The notes beneath the pieces are model-generated. The model was not told where the DNA came from and did no database searches. It saw nothing but the letters and a program-made list of their open reading frames with translations. Positions 7,544-14,939 of a stretch of DNA of 30,979 nucleotides are shown in pieces (the stretch's first letter is position 1; the number at the start of each line of letters is the position of its first letter). The translations under genes were made by a program, and so were the position numbers. This DNA is from CAKOSP01 sp964370545. Lineage in GTDB: Bacteria > Bacillota_I > Bacilli_A > RF39 > UBA660. The stretch lies in the NCBI GenBank assembly GCA_964370545.1, contig CAYJJQ010000011.1:1-30979 (forward strand), written 5' to 3'.

Positions 7544-7545
7544 AT

Positions 7546-8220
7546 TTATTCACTAATTAGTTTATATCCTAATCCCTTTACTGTTTTTATTTTTACTTTA
7601 TCAGTAATTGTAGCTAGTTTTTTTCTTAAAAAAGAAATATATACTTCCACATTGTTATCAATTACTACTTTATCAAGACTCCATAATTTATTAATTATAG
7701 TATCTTTAGCCACTACTATTTCTGGTTTACTAATAAATAGTTGCATTAACTGAGCTTCTTTCACTGTTAGTGAATAACATTTATTTTTAGATTTTAATTC
7801 AAGTTTATTCATGTCTAATGTAATGCCCTTAAATGAATATTCTGCATCTAAATTAATATCTGTACCTCTTCTTAATAAAGCTCTTATTCTAGCAAGTAAT
7901 TCTTCTGATAAAAATGGTTTTGCTAAATAATCATCTGCACCTAAATCTAAACCTTTAACCTTGTCACTTACTTCTGATTTAGCTGTTAACATTAATATAG
8001 GGGTATTTATATTTTTTGCCCTTACTGCTTTTAGTATTTCTAACCCATTTACTTCAGGTAACATTATATCTAGTATAATTAGATCATATTCAAAATTCAA
8101 GGCTTGGTCTAAGCCTATATCACCAGAAAAAGCCAAATCAACTATGTATTTATTTTTTCTTAATATTTCTTCTATGGCATATGCCATATTTTTTTGATCT
8201 TCTACTAATAATATTTTCAT
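7546..8220 (-). CDS. OmpR/PhoB-family response regulator
   Basis: A 224-aa two-component response regulator. The receiver domain (1-115) has the acidic pair in LVEDQ, phospho-acceptor D51 (ILDIMLPEVNG), T79 in MLTAKSE, and K101 in AKPF. The C-terminal winged helix (about 125-222) shows LTVKEAQLMQLF and VEVYISFLRKKL, typical of OmpR DNA-binding domains. The ATG at 8220 follows GGAGGAACT. The kinase gene starts 2 nt after its stop. A candidate binding site of two direct TTTAAGG repeats lies at its own promoter, suggesting autoregulation. With the kinase apparently broken, the regulator may be inactive, constitutive, or served by another kinase. Regulated genes are unknown; a nearby ABC exporter would be one candidate. 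Confidence 0.92.
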   Translation of the reverse strand: MKILLVEDQKNMAYAIEEILRKNKYIVDLAFSGDIGLDQALNFEYDLIILDIMLPEVNGLEILKAVRAKNINTPILMLTAKSEVSDKVKGLDLGADDYLAKPFLSEELLARIRALLRRGTDINLDAEYSFKGITLDMNKLELKSKNKCYSLTVKEAQLMQLFISKPEIVVAKDTIINKLWSLDKVVIDNNVEVYISFLRKKLATITDKVKIKTVKGLGYKLISE

Positions 8221-8237
8221 AGTTCCTCCACTTAATT

Positions 8238-8270
8238 ATTATAACCTACATACCTTAAATATCCCTTAAA
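8238..8270 (-). promoter_or_regulatory. Response regulator promoter with 11-bp-spaced direct repeats
   Basis: On the minus strand TATAAT lies at 8243-8238. Two TTTAAGG repeats (8270-8264 and 8259-8253) separated by 4 bp, an 11-bp period, cover the -35 region, which is otherwise poor. This spacing is typical of OmpR/PhoB-type dimers activating from the -35 position. Confidence 0.5.
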
Positions 8271-8303
8271 GTTATTATATTATAATTTAAACAATAGTTC
8301 TAT

Positions 8304-8330
8304 AAAAAAATTCAAGAAAATCTTGAATTT
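8304..8330 (-). terminator. Intrinsic terminator of the 145-aa membrane protein gene
   Basis: A 10-bp stem (8308-8317 with 8321-8330), AAA loop, followed on the minus strand by a T tract. It overlaps the stop codon of the gene ending at 8329. Confidence 0.85.
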
Positions 8331-8766
8331 ATTCTATATACCCATGTCTTAATTGATTAAATAAATATATTTCTAATGAGTATCTGTTTTTTTCATCTAA
8401 TTTATTTCCTTCTTGATCAATATAAGAATATTCCATTTCCATTTCATAACCTATACCGCCATATAAAACATACATTCCATTATCACTTAGTTTTTTTGCA
8501 AAAATCGGATCATTTTCATTAATTACTAGAGCAGTATCTACTAAATACATAGAAGTACACCCTATAATAAACATAAATAAGGTTACTATAATGCCTCTAA
8601 ATAATAATGATTTGCTATTTGCATTTAATATTCTTATTATAAAAACTATTATTAATAGTATAAATAAAATTGTTTCTAATAATATATTAATACTCATAAT
8701 ATAAGTTGCTATAAATAATATTAAAAATAGAGCTATTAATAAATTTGTTTTTTTGAAATTTTTCAT
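8329..8766 (-). CDS. Small membrane protein of unknown function
   Basis: A 145-aa protein I do not recognise. It has three hydrophobic segments (about 9-25, 29-45 and 59-77), the last with GCTSMYL, then a roughly 65-residue hydrophilic C-terminal domain rich in Tyr and acidic residues (YSYIDQEGNKLDEKNRYSLE). The start has AAAGG upstream. The gene has its own terminator and lies after the terminator of the ABC transporter, so it is a single-gene unit, with a possible -10 TATAAT at 8790-8795. It lies between a two-component system and an ABC exporter, which might hint at a cell-envelope stress role, but this is only position. Confidence 0.65.
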   Translation of the reverse strand: MKNFKKTNLLIALFLILFIATYIMSINILLETILFILLIIVFIIRILNANSKSLLFRGIIVTLFMFIIGCTSMYLVDTALVINENDPIFAKKLSDNGMYVLYGGIGYEMEMEYSYIDQEGNKLDEKNRYSLEIYLFNQLRHGYIE

Positions 8767-8801
8767 ATATTTCTACCTTTCTTAACTATATTATACTATA
8801 T

Positions 8802-8828
8802 AAAAAAAGAAATGAAAATCATTTCTTT
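8802..8828 (-). terminator. Intrinsic terminator of the ABC transporter gene
   Basis: A 10-bp stem (8806-8815 with 8819-8828), AAA loop, then a T tract on the minus strand. It begins right after the transporter stop codon at 8832. Confidence 0.85.
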
Positions 8829-8831
8829 AAA

Positions 8832-11390
8832 TTATTCTGATCTAAGTGCTGTAACGGGATTTTTCTTACTAGCTATACCAGATGGTATTAAACCGGCTAC
8901 TACCGTTAATAAAATACTAATAGCTATTAAAATTATAGCACCTATAATTGGAAGTGCAGCTATGTCACTTACTCCTGTTAGTGCTACTATAATTAAATTA
9001 GCAATAAAGTTAATAACTATAGTAATGGTAATTCCTATTACTCCCGATATTAATCCAATTATAAATGTTTCAGCATTAAACACACTAGAAATATCTTTTT
9101 TAGATGCACCAATTGCTCTTAATATACCTATTTCTTTTGTTCTTTCTAAAACTGAAATATATGTAATAACACCTATCATAATACTAGATACAATAAGAGA
9201 TATTGATACAAATGCTATTAAAACATAACTTATCATATCTACAATTACTGTTACAGAACTAAGTAATAAACCAATATAATCAGTATAAGATATTACATTT
9301 TCTTCAATACCATTTTCTGTTTGAATATCATTATATTCTTTTATATAATTTTCTACCATAGTTTTTGATTCAAAATCTTTAGAAAATATACTAATTGTTG
9401 AAGGACTTTCTAGATCAACCATTCCTAATTTAGCTAAATTATCTTCATATACTACACCAGCATTATTTGTATAACCAGCTATTACATTTTGTAATTCTTC
9501 AGTACTAAGTGAAGCTAAATATGCTTTTTCATCTGCAGATAAATTGTTATAATCAAATGTTTCTCCTCTTTCAGAAAACTCTAAACCTGTAAAAACATTT
9601 ATTTCAGGATTATCATATTGTTCTTTAGCTATCTCAGAATCATTAACTTTTTCTATAACATATTCAGTTAAACTTTTATTATAAAATATTAATCCAGATG
9701 ATGTAGATGTAATGCTTGATTCTTCATTTTGTTGAATAATACCCGTGACTTTTATTTCAGGAGCATCTTTTAAAATTTCTAACATAAAATCTTCATTTTC
9801 ACTTTGATCAACCCATACATTATTTATTTTTTCATAATAATCAGTATTCAGAACTAATTTGAAAGATAAGTTTAATAAATCTTCATATTTATAAGATGTT
9901 CTCTCTGGAGTTTCTACAACCTCTCCTCTTGATAATCTATCTATGATGTCAAAGTATTCATCTTGATCTTTTAAACCTAGTGTATATAGCGTTAAATCGC
10001 TTAATTCGCCATCTTCATTTAATACTAATAATACTTCATTATATTCAGTTGCCCAACTACCTGCAACTATATCATATTGAGCTTTAAGTAATTCTTCATT
10101 ATCAATCATTTCACTCCATACATCGCTAGATGTATTCATAGGAATTCCCGCTGGCATAGAATTTGATTGATCATCTCCAAGCGGAGATGGATTTACTTTT
10201 ATTACTTCATCAATATTGTTTGCATATAATTGTAAATTAAGATCATAAGAATACTGAATAGCAGTAGTATAATTATTAATTTCAGTATTAGTATTCTCTA
10301 TATATTTTTTAAATTCTCCTAAATTGTTTGTAGTAATCTGATTAGACATTAAACTCATCATATCTACTACTATATCATTAGAATATACTGTATTAGCCTC
10401 TTTTTCATAGTCATCTTTTTCATCCCCTGACATACCTTCAATAAATGATGTAGCATCCATTGTTTGTCTTTCTAGTACAATTGGATAACTAGATAATGTA
10501 TCTTCTTCTGTCTTGGCTATAAATCTATCAACCCCATTAGATAAACTTAAAATAGTAGCAATACCTATGATACCTATACTACCAGCAAAAGCAGTTAAAA
10601 TAGTTCTTCCTTTTTTAGTAAGTAGGTTATTAAAACTTAAAGATAATGAAGTTTTAAATGACATGAATTTTTTATTCTTTTTATCACTATTTAAACTTCC
10701 TTTATCTTTACCAGTATAAGGTTTACTATCACTAATAATATCACCATCTAATAGTTTTACAATTCTAGTAGAATATTCTTCTGCTAACTCTGCGTTATGA
10801 GTTACCATAATTACTAATTTATCTTTTGCTATTTCTTTTAATAAATCTAATATTTGTGAACTAGTTTCAGTATCTAAAGCACCAGTTGGCTCATCAGCAA
10901 GCAATATATCCGGGTTATTTACCAGAGCTCTTGCAATAGCAACTCTTTGCATTTGACCACCTGATAATTGATTAGGTTTTTTATTAATATGATCTTTTAA
11001 ACCAACTTTATCTAGCATTTCTTTAGCTCTTACTTTTCTTTCTTTTGAAGAAATACCAGAAATAGTAAGTGCAAGCTCTACATTAGCAAGTATTGATTGA
11101 TGAGTAATTAAATTATAACTTTGAAATACAAAACCTACATTATGATTTCTATATGTGTCCCAATCAATATCTTTATACTTTTTTGTAGAAACTCCATTAA
11201 TAACTAAATCTCCACTAGTATAGACATCAAGACCTCCTACTATATTAAGAAGTGTTGTTTTTCCAGAACCAGAAGGCCCAAGAATAGAAATAAATTCATT
11301 TTCTCTAAATTTTAAACTAACACCATTTAAAGCATTTTGTTTGAAATCATTTAATACATATTCTTTTTTTATTTTTTTTAATTCTAACAT
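8832..11390 (-). CDS. MacB-like ABC transporter, ATPase fused to FtsX-type permease
   Basis: An 852-aa fusion. The N-terminal ATPase (1-225) has Walker A GPSGSGKTT (38-46), the Q-loop FVFQSYN, signature LSGGQMQ (142-148), Walker B ILLADEPTG and the H-loop VTHNAE. A linker leads to TM1 (TILTAFAGSIGIIGIATILSL), a large extracytoplasmic domain of roughly 400 residues, then three C-terminal TM helices with the FtsX-type loop VLERTKEIGILRAIGAS. This is the type VII/MacB mechanotransmission design, which pumps substrates from outside the membrane rather than through it. The start has AAAGGAAT upstream. The promoter carries a perfect Fur-type box, so expression probably responds to iron or metal. 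Substrate unknown; a peptide, toxic compound or heme-like molecule are options. Confidence 0.9.
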   Translation of the reverse strand: MLELKKIKKEYVLNDFKQNALNGVSLKFRENEFISILGPSGSGKTTLLNIVGGLDVYTSGDLVINGVSTKKYKDIDWDTYRNHNVGFVFQSYNLITHQSILANVELALTISGISSKERKVRAKEMLDKVGLKDHINKKPNQLSGGQMQRVAIARALVNNPDILLADEPTGALDTETSSQILDLLKEIAKDKLVIMVTHNAELAEEYSTRIVKLLDGDIISDSKPYTGKDKGSLNSDKKNKKFMSFKTSLSLSFNNLLTKKGRTILTAFAGSIGIIGIATILSLSNGVDRFIAKTEEDTLSSYPIVLERQTMDATSFIEGMSGDEKDDYEKEANTVYSNDIVVDMMSLMSNQITTNNLGEFKKYIENTNTEINNYTTAIQYSYDLNLQLYANNIDEVIKVNPSPLGDDQSNSMPAGIPMNTSSDVWSEMIDNEELLKAQYDIVAGSWATEYNEVLLVLNEDGELSDLTLYTLGLKDQDEYFDIIDRLSRGEVVETPERTSYKYEDLLNLSFKLVLNTDYYEKINNVWVDQSENEDFMLEILKDAPEIKVTGIIQQNEESSITSTSSGLIFYNKSLTEYVIEKVNDSEIAKEQYDNPEINVFTGLEFSERGETFDYNNLSADEKAYLASLSTEELQNVIAGYTNNAGVVYEDNLAKLGMVDLESPSTISIFSKDFESKTMVENYIKEYNDIQTENGIEENVISYTDYIGLLLSSVTVIVDMISYVLIAFVSISLIVSSIMIGVITYISVLERTKEIGILRAIGASKKDISSVFNAETFIIGLISGVIGITITIVINFIANLIIVALTGVSDIAALPIIGAIILIAISILLTVVAGLIPSGIASKKNPVTALRSE

Positions 11391-11412
11391 TTTATTCCTT
11401 TCATGTAATTTA

Positions 11413-11441
11413 ATTATATGATAATTATTATCATAAATAAA
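11413..11441 (-). promoter_or_regulatory. Promoter of the ABC transporter with operator in the spacer
   Basis: On the minus strand TTTATT (11441-11436), a 17-bp spacer, and TATAAT (11418-11413). The spacer is almost exactly the Fur-type palindrome, so a bound repressor would exclude RNA polymerase. Confidence 0.65.
11417..11435. promoter_or_regulatory. Fur box (TGATAAT-n-ATTATCA) upstream of the ABC transporter
   Basis: The core TGATAAT-T-ATTATCA (11419-11433) is identical to the B. subtilis Fur 7-1-7 consensus, and the palindrome extends to 19 bp. The box differs from the perR operator at the discriminating bases 2 and 3 of each arm, so a separate Fur may bind it. No Fur gene lies in this window. 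Confidence 0.75.
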
Positions 11442-11445
11442 GTTT

Positions 11446-11473
11446 AATTAAAAAAAAGTAGAAACTACTTTTT
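11446..11473 (-). terminator. Intrinsic terminator of the helical-protein operon
   Basis: A 9-bp stem (11453-11461 with 11465-11473), AAA loop, then a T tract on the minus strand; it overlaps the stop codon of the gene ending at 11472. Confidence 0.8.
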
Positions 11474-11759
11474 ATAAAAATTCAAAACCGTTTATATCTT
11501 TATTTAAAAATTCTAATAAACCATCAGTTTCATATTTATCAAGTGTAGCTTTAAATGAACTATTATCCATAAAAAATACTTCGTAAAATTTTTTGAATAT
11601 TTCTTTATAATTTTTTATCCCTAAACTTTTTAAATATTTTATGTTCTCTACAACTAATTTTTCATTATTTATTAATGCTTTATACAAACTTTCTGGCACA
11701 TTATTTTCTAAAAACTCTATATCATCACTTGTGAATTCAACCTCTAATAAAAAATTCAT
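11472..11759 (-). CDS. Small helical-repeat protein, unknown function
   Basis: A 95-aa acidic, leucine-rich protein without signal or TM. Its core (FTSDDIEFLENNVPESLY ... NIKYLKSLGIKNYKEIF) is visibly related to a segment near residue 280-330 of the protein encoded at 12395-13582 (FTTNDITFIQSHL ... NVKLMKDLGINNDIFI), so the two share a helical repeat. The (N/K)x(K)xLKxLGIxN pattern recalls mTERF-like or other alpha-solenoid repeats, though I cannot assign a family. The start overlaps the upstream stop as TAATG with AAGAGGG ahead, so translation is coupled. It is the last gene of a three-gene unit ending in the terminator at 11446-11473. Confidence 0.65.
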   Translation of the reverse strand: MNFLLEVEFTSDDIEFLENNVPESLYKALINNEKLVVENIKYLKSLGIKNYKEIFKKFYEVFFMDNSSFKATLDKYETDGLLEFLNKDINGFEFL

Positions 11760-12382
11760 TATACCCTCTTTATACTTTCATCACTACTATTTAAATGCTT
11801 TGTAACTGCAGCAATGATACTCTCTTTATCTAAAGATGAAATTTTCTCTTCAGAATTTATATCACTAAATTTAATTGCATTCTGAAGTATTTCATCTTTA
11901 TCAGTATACCCAGCAGTAATAAAATTTAATATATTAGCTTCTGCTTGTTCTTGTAATTTAAATAAAATTGGTAAATTAAGTTCTTGTAAAACTATTGTGT
12001 TTATTTTTACTAACTCTTCATAAAGTGCATATTTTTCTTCATCTAGCGGAGCAACTTGTTGCATAGGTATTTCTTTTTCTTCTACCGATTCACTTTTTAC
12101 TAAACTTTTTACTAAAAGTAATTTTAAAGGATCTTTTTTAATATCTTCTATCGCTCCATTACTAATAGCACTTTCAATTTTACTTTTTAATACCTCAGTT
12201 GGTAAACAAAGTATTTTTATTTCAGATAACTTAGTAATTTCAATTTCATTAGATTTTATAATATCTATATTATTTTCGTATAAAAATTGAAATGAAGCAT
12301 AAAATTTAAATATTTGTTCTTCCGTCAAATGCTTAGGTTGAATATTTAATTCTTTAGCTATAATTTTTATTTTATCTGTCAT
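11759..12382 (-). CDS. Helical protein of unknown function
   Basis: A 207-aa protein, predicted cytoplasmic, almost entirely helical and acidic. I do not recognise a family. The N-terminal half (IIAKELNIQPKHLTEEQIFKFYASFQFLYENNIDII) looks like a short alpha-helical repeat. The segment LCLPTEVLKSKIESAISNG resembles helix-turn-helix repeat units seen in its operon neighbours. The start has AGAGG seven bases upstream and lies 12 nt after the preceding gene's stop; its own stop overlaps the next start. All three genes of this unit encode similar soluble helical proteins and lie directly after the AAA/DUF2357 unit, from which they are separated by a terminator and a promoter. They may be cytoplasmic partners of it. 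Confidence 0.65.
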   Translation of the reverse strand: MTDKIKIIAKELNIQPKHLTEEQIFKFYASFQFLYENNIDIIKSNEIEITKLSEIKILCLPTEVLKSKIESAISNGAIEDIKKDPLKLLLVKSLVKSESVEEKEIPMQQVAPLDEEKYALYEELVKINTIVLQELNLPILFKLQEQAEANILNFITAGYTDKDEILQNAIKFSDINSEEKISSLDKESIIAAVTKHLNSSDESIKRV

Positions 12383-12394
12383 AATTACCTCTTT

Positions 12395-13582
12395 CTAATA
12401 AGCCATTAATGGTACTTTTTTAGGATCTAATCCACTTTCTTTTAATGCATTAATTGCTTTATTTAATTCTTCAAAATCATATTTTACTAAAATACTAGGA
12501 TTTAAGTAAATATCAAATGGAACTTTTCCAGCTGCAAGTAATGAATTTACTTTAACATCAAGCTCATCATCAATTAATAATTCAATATTATCAATAAATA
12601 TATCATTGTTAATTCCTAAATCTTTCATTAACTTAACATTCTTTGTTAATAATGTTTCATTTAAATGACTTTGAATAAATGTTATATCATTAGTAGTAAA
12701 GTCTGAATATTTAAATTCATTTTTTTCTAATAATTCTTTAATATCTATTGGATTAATTTCTTCAGTTTTTTCTTCTTTAACTGGCTCTTCTTTTATAACT
12801 ATTTCTTCAGCATCAAAATCAGTTAATATTGGATTTACCAATGTATTTTCCTCTATTGTGTATTCTTCTTTTTCTTCTTCAATATCTATTATGTTATTAT
12901 TTTTTGCTCCAGCAAATACATCTGAAAAACTTTTTCCTGATACTTTACCTTCTTTAAATGCTTTATCATAATCATATAATGCATCTTCAGGAAACATTAA
13001 TATTTTAGACGCTAAAATAGCCTCATCATTAGTTAAATTAAAGTTAGCAAATAAATCTGTTAATGCACCTCTAGTGATATTAATATTACCTTTTAGTGCT
13101 AAATCCATATACTCAACTAATTTACTTTGATTACTTAATGCATCATCTTTTTTGAAACTAAGTTCATCAATTTGAGTTACAGAATCATTTAAAGTAGTTT
13201 CGCTTTCTTTTAAGTTATATGAAAGTGATTCTTTTTCATGCTTCAAATTATCAATTATATTTGGAAGTTTAGTAGAAATTTTGCTATGTAAATCTTCTGG
13301 GTTAAAATCCATTTCTAATTTATCTAAAACAACATTAAAAGAATTTTTATTAATTGAAGATAATATCTCTTTAAGAGCTTGCCCTTCTTCATTTAATGTT
13401 ATTATTTCTTCACTTATTTTTTCGATAGAAGCTCTTAGTTCTAAACATTCATTTTCAGATTTTGTTTTTATTGAGTTAGCTTTTTCACTTTCTTCCTCGA
13501 TTTTTTTCAGTATAACACTATCACTATTTTTTAAATTATATAATTTATCAAGTAATGTTTTCGTATCAATATTTGCATTCAT
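12395..13582 (-). CDS. Coiled-coil protein with C-terminal helical repeats, unknown function
   Basis: A 395-aa cytoplasmic protein. Residues 1-160 are coiled-coil rich (LKKIEEESEKANSIKTKSENE, then ESLSYNLKESETTLND). The middle 160-220 is a compact helical part, 225-275 a very acidic linker (IEEEKEEYTIEENT, EEPVKEEKTEE), and 275-395 helical repeats with KLMKDLGINND and INALKESGLDPKKVP. The repeat part is related to the 95-aa protein at 11472-11759. The start is set at the ATG at 13582, with AAGGGTGAT upstream, not the GTG at 13591 that forms part of that site. A TTTACT-17-TATAAT promoter stands just upstream. The role is unknown; scaffold or adaptor is a guess based on shape. Confidence 0.65.
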   Translation of the reverse strand: MNANIDTKTLLDKLYNLKNSDSVILKKIEEESEKANSIKTKSENECLELRASIEKISEEIITLNEEGQALKEILSSINKNSFNVVLDKLEMDFNPEDLHSKISTKLPNIIDNLKHEKESLSYNLKESETTLNDSVTQIDELSFKKDDALSNQSKLVEYMDLALKGNINITRGALTDLFANFNLTNDEAILASKILMFPEDALYDYDKAFKEGKVSGKSFSDVFAGAKNNNIIDIEEEKEEYTIEENTLVNPILTDFDAEEIVIKEEPVKEEKTEEINPIDIKELLEKNEFKYSDFTTNDITFIQSHLNETLLTKNVKLMKDLGINNDIFIDNIELLIDDELDVKVNSLLAAGKVPFDIYLNPSILVKYDFEELNKAINALKESGLDPKKVPLMAY

Positions 13583-13608
13583 TATAATCACCCTTTTATT
13601 CTATATAA

Positions 13609-13637
13609 ATTATAGCAAAATATACATTTAAAGTAAA
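13609..13637 (-). promoter_or_regulatory. Promoter of the three-gene helical-protein operon
   Basis: TTTACT (13637-13632), 17-bp spacer, TATAAT (13614-13609) on the minus strand, placed between a terminator and the gene starting at 13582. Confidence 0.65.
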
Positions 13638-13638
13638 C

Positions 13639-13664
13639 AAAAACCAGAAAGATTTCTGGTTTTT
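13639..13664 (-). terminator. Intrinsic terminator of the AAA/DUF2357/repeat-protein operon
   Basis: An 11-bp stem (13639-13649 with 13654-13664) containing CCAGAAA/TTTCTGG, with a short loop and flanking T tract on the minus strand. It sits at the stop of the gene ending at 13664. Confidence 0.85.
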
Positions 13665-14908
13665 TATTCACCTACTCTTATACGACCAATAAACTTCTTA
13701 CCTTGATCATAATTTTGCTCTTCACCTATTCCATGAAGTTTAAAAGTTATAACGTAAGACTGCGTTGTATTCGCAGGTATTGATACATAAGAATTTATTA
13801 TTGTTTCTTCCCATGGAGCAGTTACAAAATCATTTGTATGCCCTCCATTATCAGAATCTATTTTATATTGAAAATTGTTTGATAAGAACGTATTACTATC
13901 AACAATGAATGTTAATTTATAAATTAATTCCACACTAGAATTATTTGTAACTGTAAATCTTTTCTCAGGATATATTACACCTTCATGATCATCTGGCAAT
14001 AAACCTTCAACAACAAGTTCTCCAAAATCTTCATAAACTACACTTAAGTTAGCTGTAGTTATATCAGAATCTGGATTACCTGTAACATCTGATGGTCCTG
14101 ATGGTTTATTATCATCACCTTCGTATTCGATACAATTTCTATCACATACACCGTCATTGTCATCATCACACATAACGTCACAAACTAAGTCACCATTTAA
14201 ATCTATACTAGTATCAACAATACCATCTCCATCAGAATCAATATCAAAGTCTGCTTTTCCATCACCATCAACATCATAATTATAATCAGGCCAGCCATCT
14301 CCATTGCTATCACAGTTTACTTCACACTTAGAATTCTCATCTGTTGCATCATTTACTAAATTGAAATCCGGTTTTCCATCACCATCTTTATCTAAGCCAA
14401 ACATGGGGGTTCTATTACCCTTATAATCGATATTCATCTCCGGTTTTTGATTACCACTTATATCAATATTTAATTCCGCTATTCTATCTTCATTGGTATC
14501 TATATTTACATCAGCAACACCATCACCATCAATATCTTGATTTAAATTGCTAAGTTCTAAAAATAACAATCCGGAATATGTTGCTGAAAATAACCCAACT
14601 AATAAAGTAACAATAAGTAAAATAAATACTGGAGCTTTTTTACCTTTCTTTTGAAAGTTAAAAATTAATTCTCTAGAATTTTTCTCTATCACTAAATTAT
14701 TAGCCAAAAATAAATAATCATCTTGTTTTGAAACAGTTAATTTAATTGTTTTTAATACATAACCTTTAGAAACTTTAACTTTATCTTCATACATTTCATT
14801 TAAGGTTTTTTCAACAAGAGAAAATTGCTCTTCATTTGAAAGAGCAGTTAATTCATCTAATTTTATCTTTTTTTCTTTGTATTTATTATCAAGTTTGATC
14901 TTCTTCAT
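13664..14908 (-). CDS. Membrane protein with extracellular DxDGDG (TSP3-like) repeats and TasA-like C-domain
   Basis: A 414-aa single-pass protein. Residues 1-90 are a cytoplasmic domain with an amphipathic start (KKIKLDNKYKEKKIKLDEL). TM is 92-118. Residues 124-259 hold about ten D/N-rich calcium-type repeats (DIDGDGVADVNIDTN, DVDGDGKADFDIDSDGDG), similar to thrombospondin type 3 or dockerin-like loops. They include three CxxxC motifs (C195/C199, C243/C247, C255/C259). From 286 to the end is a beta-sandwich-like domain (FTVTNNSSVELIYKLTF, IPANTTQSYVITF) resembling camelysin/TasA. Start ATG at 14908 has GGAGA upstream. It is the last gene of the unit with the AAA and DUF2357 genes. I infer an extracellular rod joining a cytoplasmic partner to a TasA-like fibre. 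Confidence 0.7.
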   Translation of the reverse strand: MKKIKLDNKYKEKKIKLDELTALSNEEQFSLVEKTLNEMYEDKVKVSKGYVLKTIKLTVSKQDDYLFLANNLVIEKNSRELIFNFQKKGKKAPVFILLIVTLLVGLFSATYSGLLFLELSNLNQDIDGDGVADVNIDTNEDRIAELNIDISGNQKPEMNIDYKGNRTPMFGLDKDGDGKPDFNLVNDATDENSKCEVNCDSNGDGWPDYNYDVDGDGKADFDIDSDGDGIVDTSIDLNGDLVCDVMCDDDNDGVCDRNCIEYEGDDNKPSGPSDVTGNPDSDITTANLSVVYEDFGELVVEGLLPDDHEGVIYPEKRFTVTNNSSVELIYKLTFIVDSNTFLSNNFQYKIDSDNGGHTNDFVTAPWEETIINSYVSIPANTTQSYVITFKLHGIGEEQNYDQGKKFIGRIRVGE

Positions 14909-14939
14909 AGGTTTCTCCTATATTATATATTATAACATA

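Noticed and set aside
8812..9228. Plus-strand 138-codon ORF within the ABC transporter
   Set aside because: It is antisense to conserved TM helices of the permease and its product has no recognisable family; the same applies to other opposite-strand frames inside real genes.
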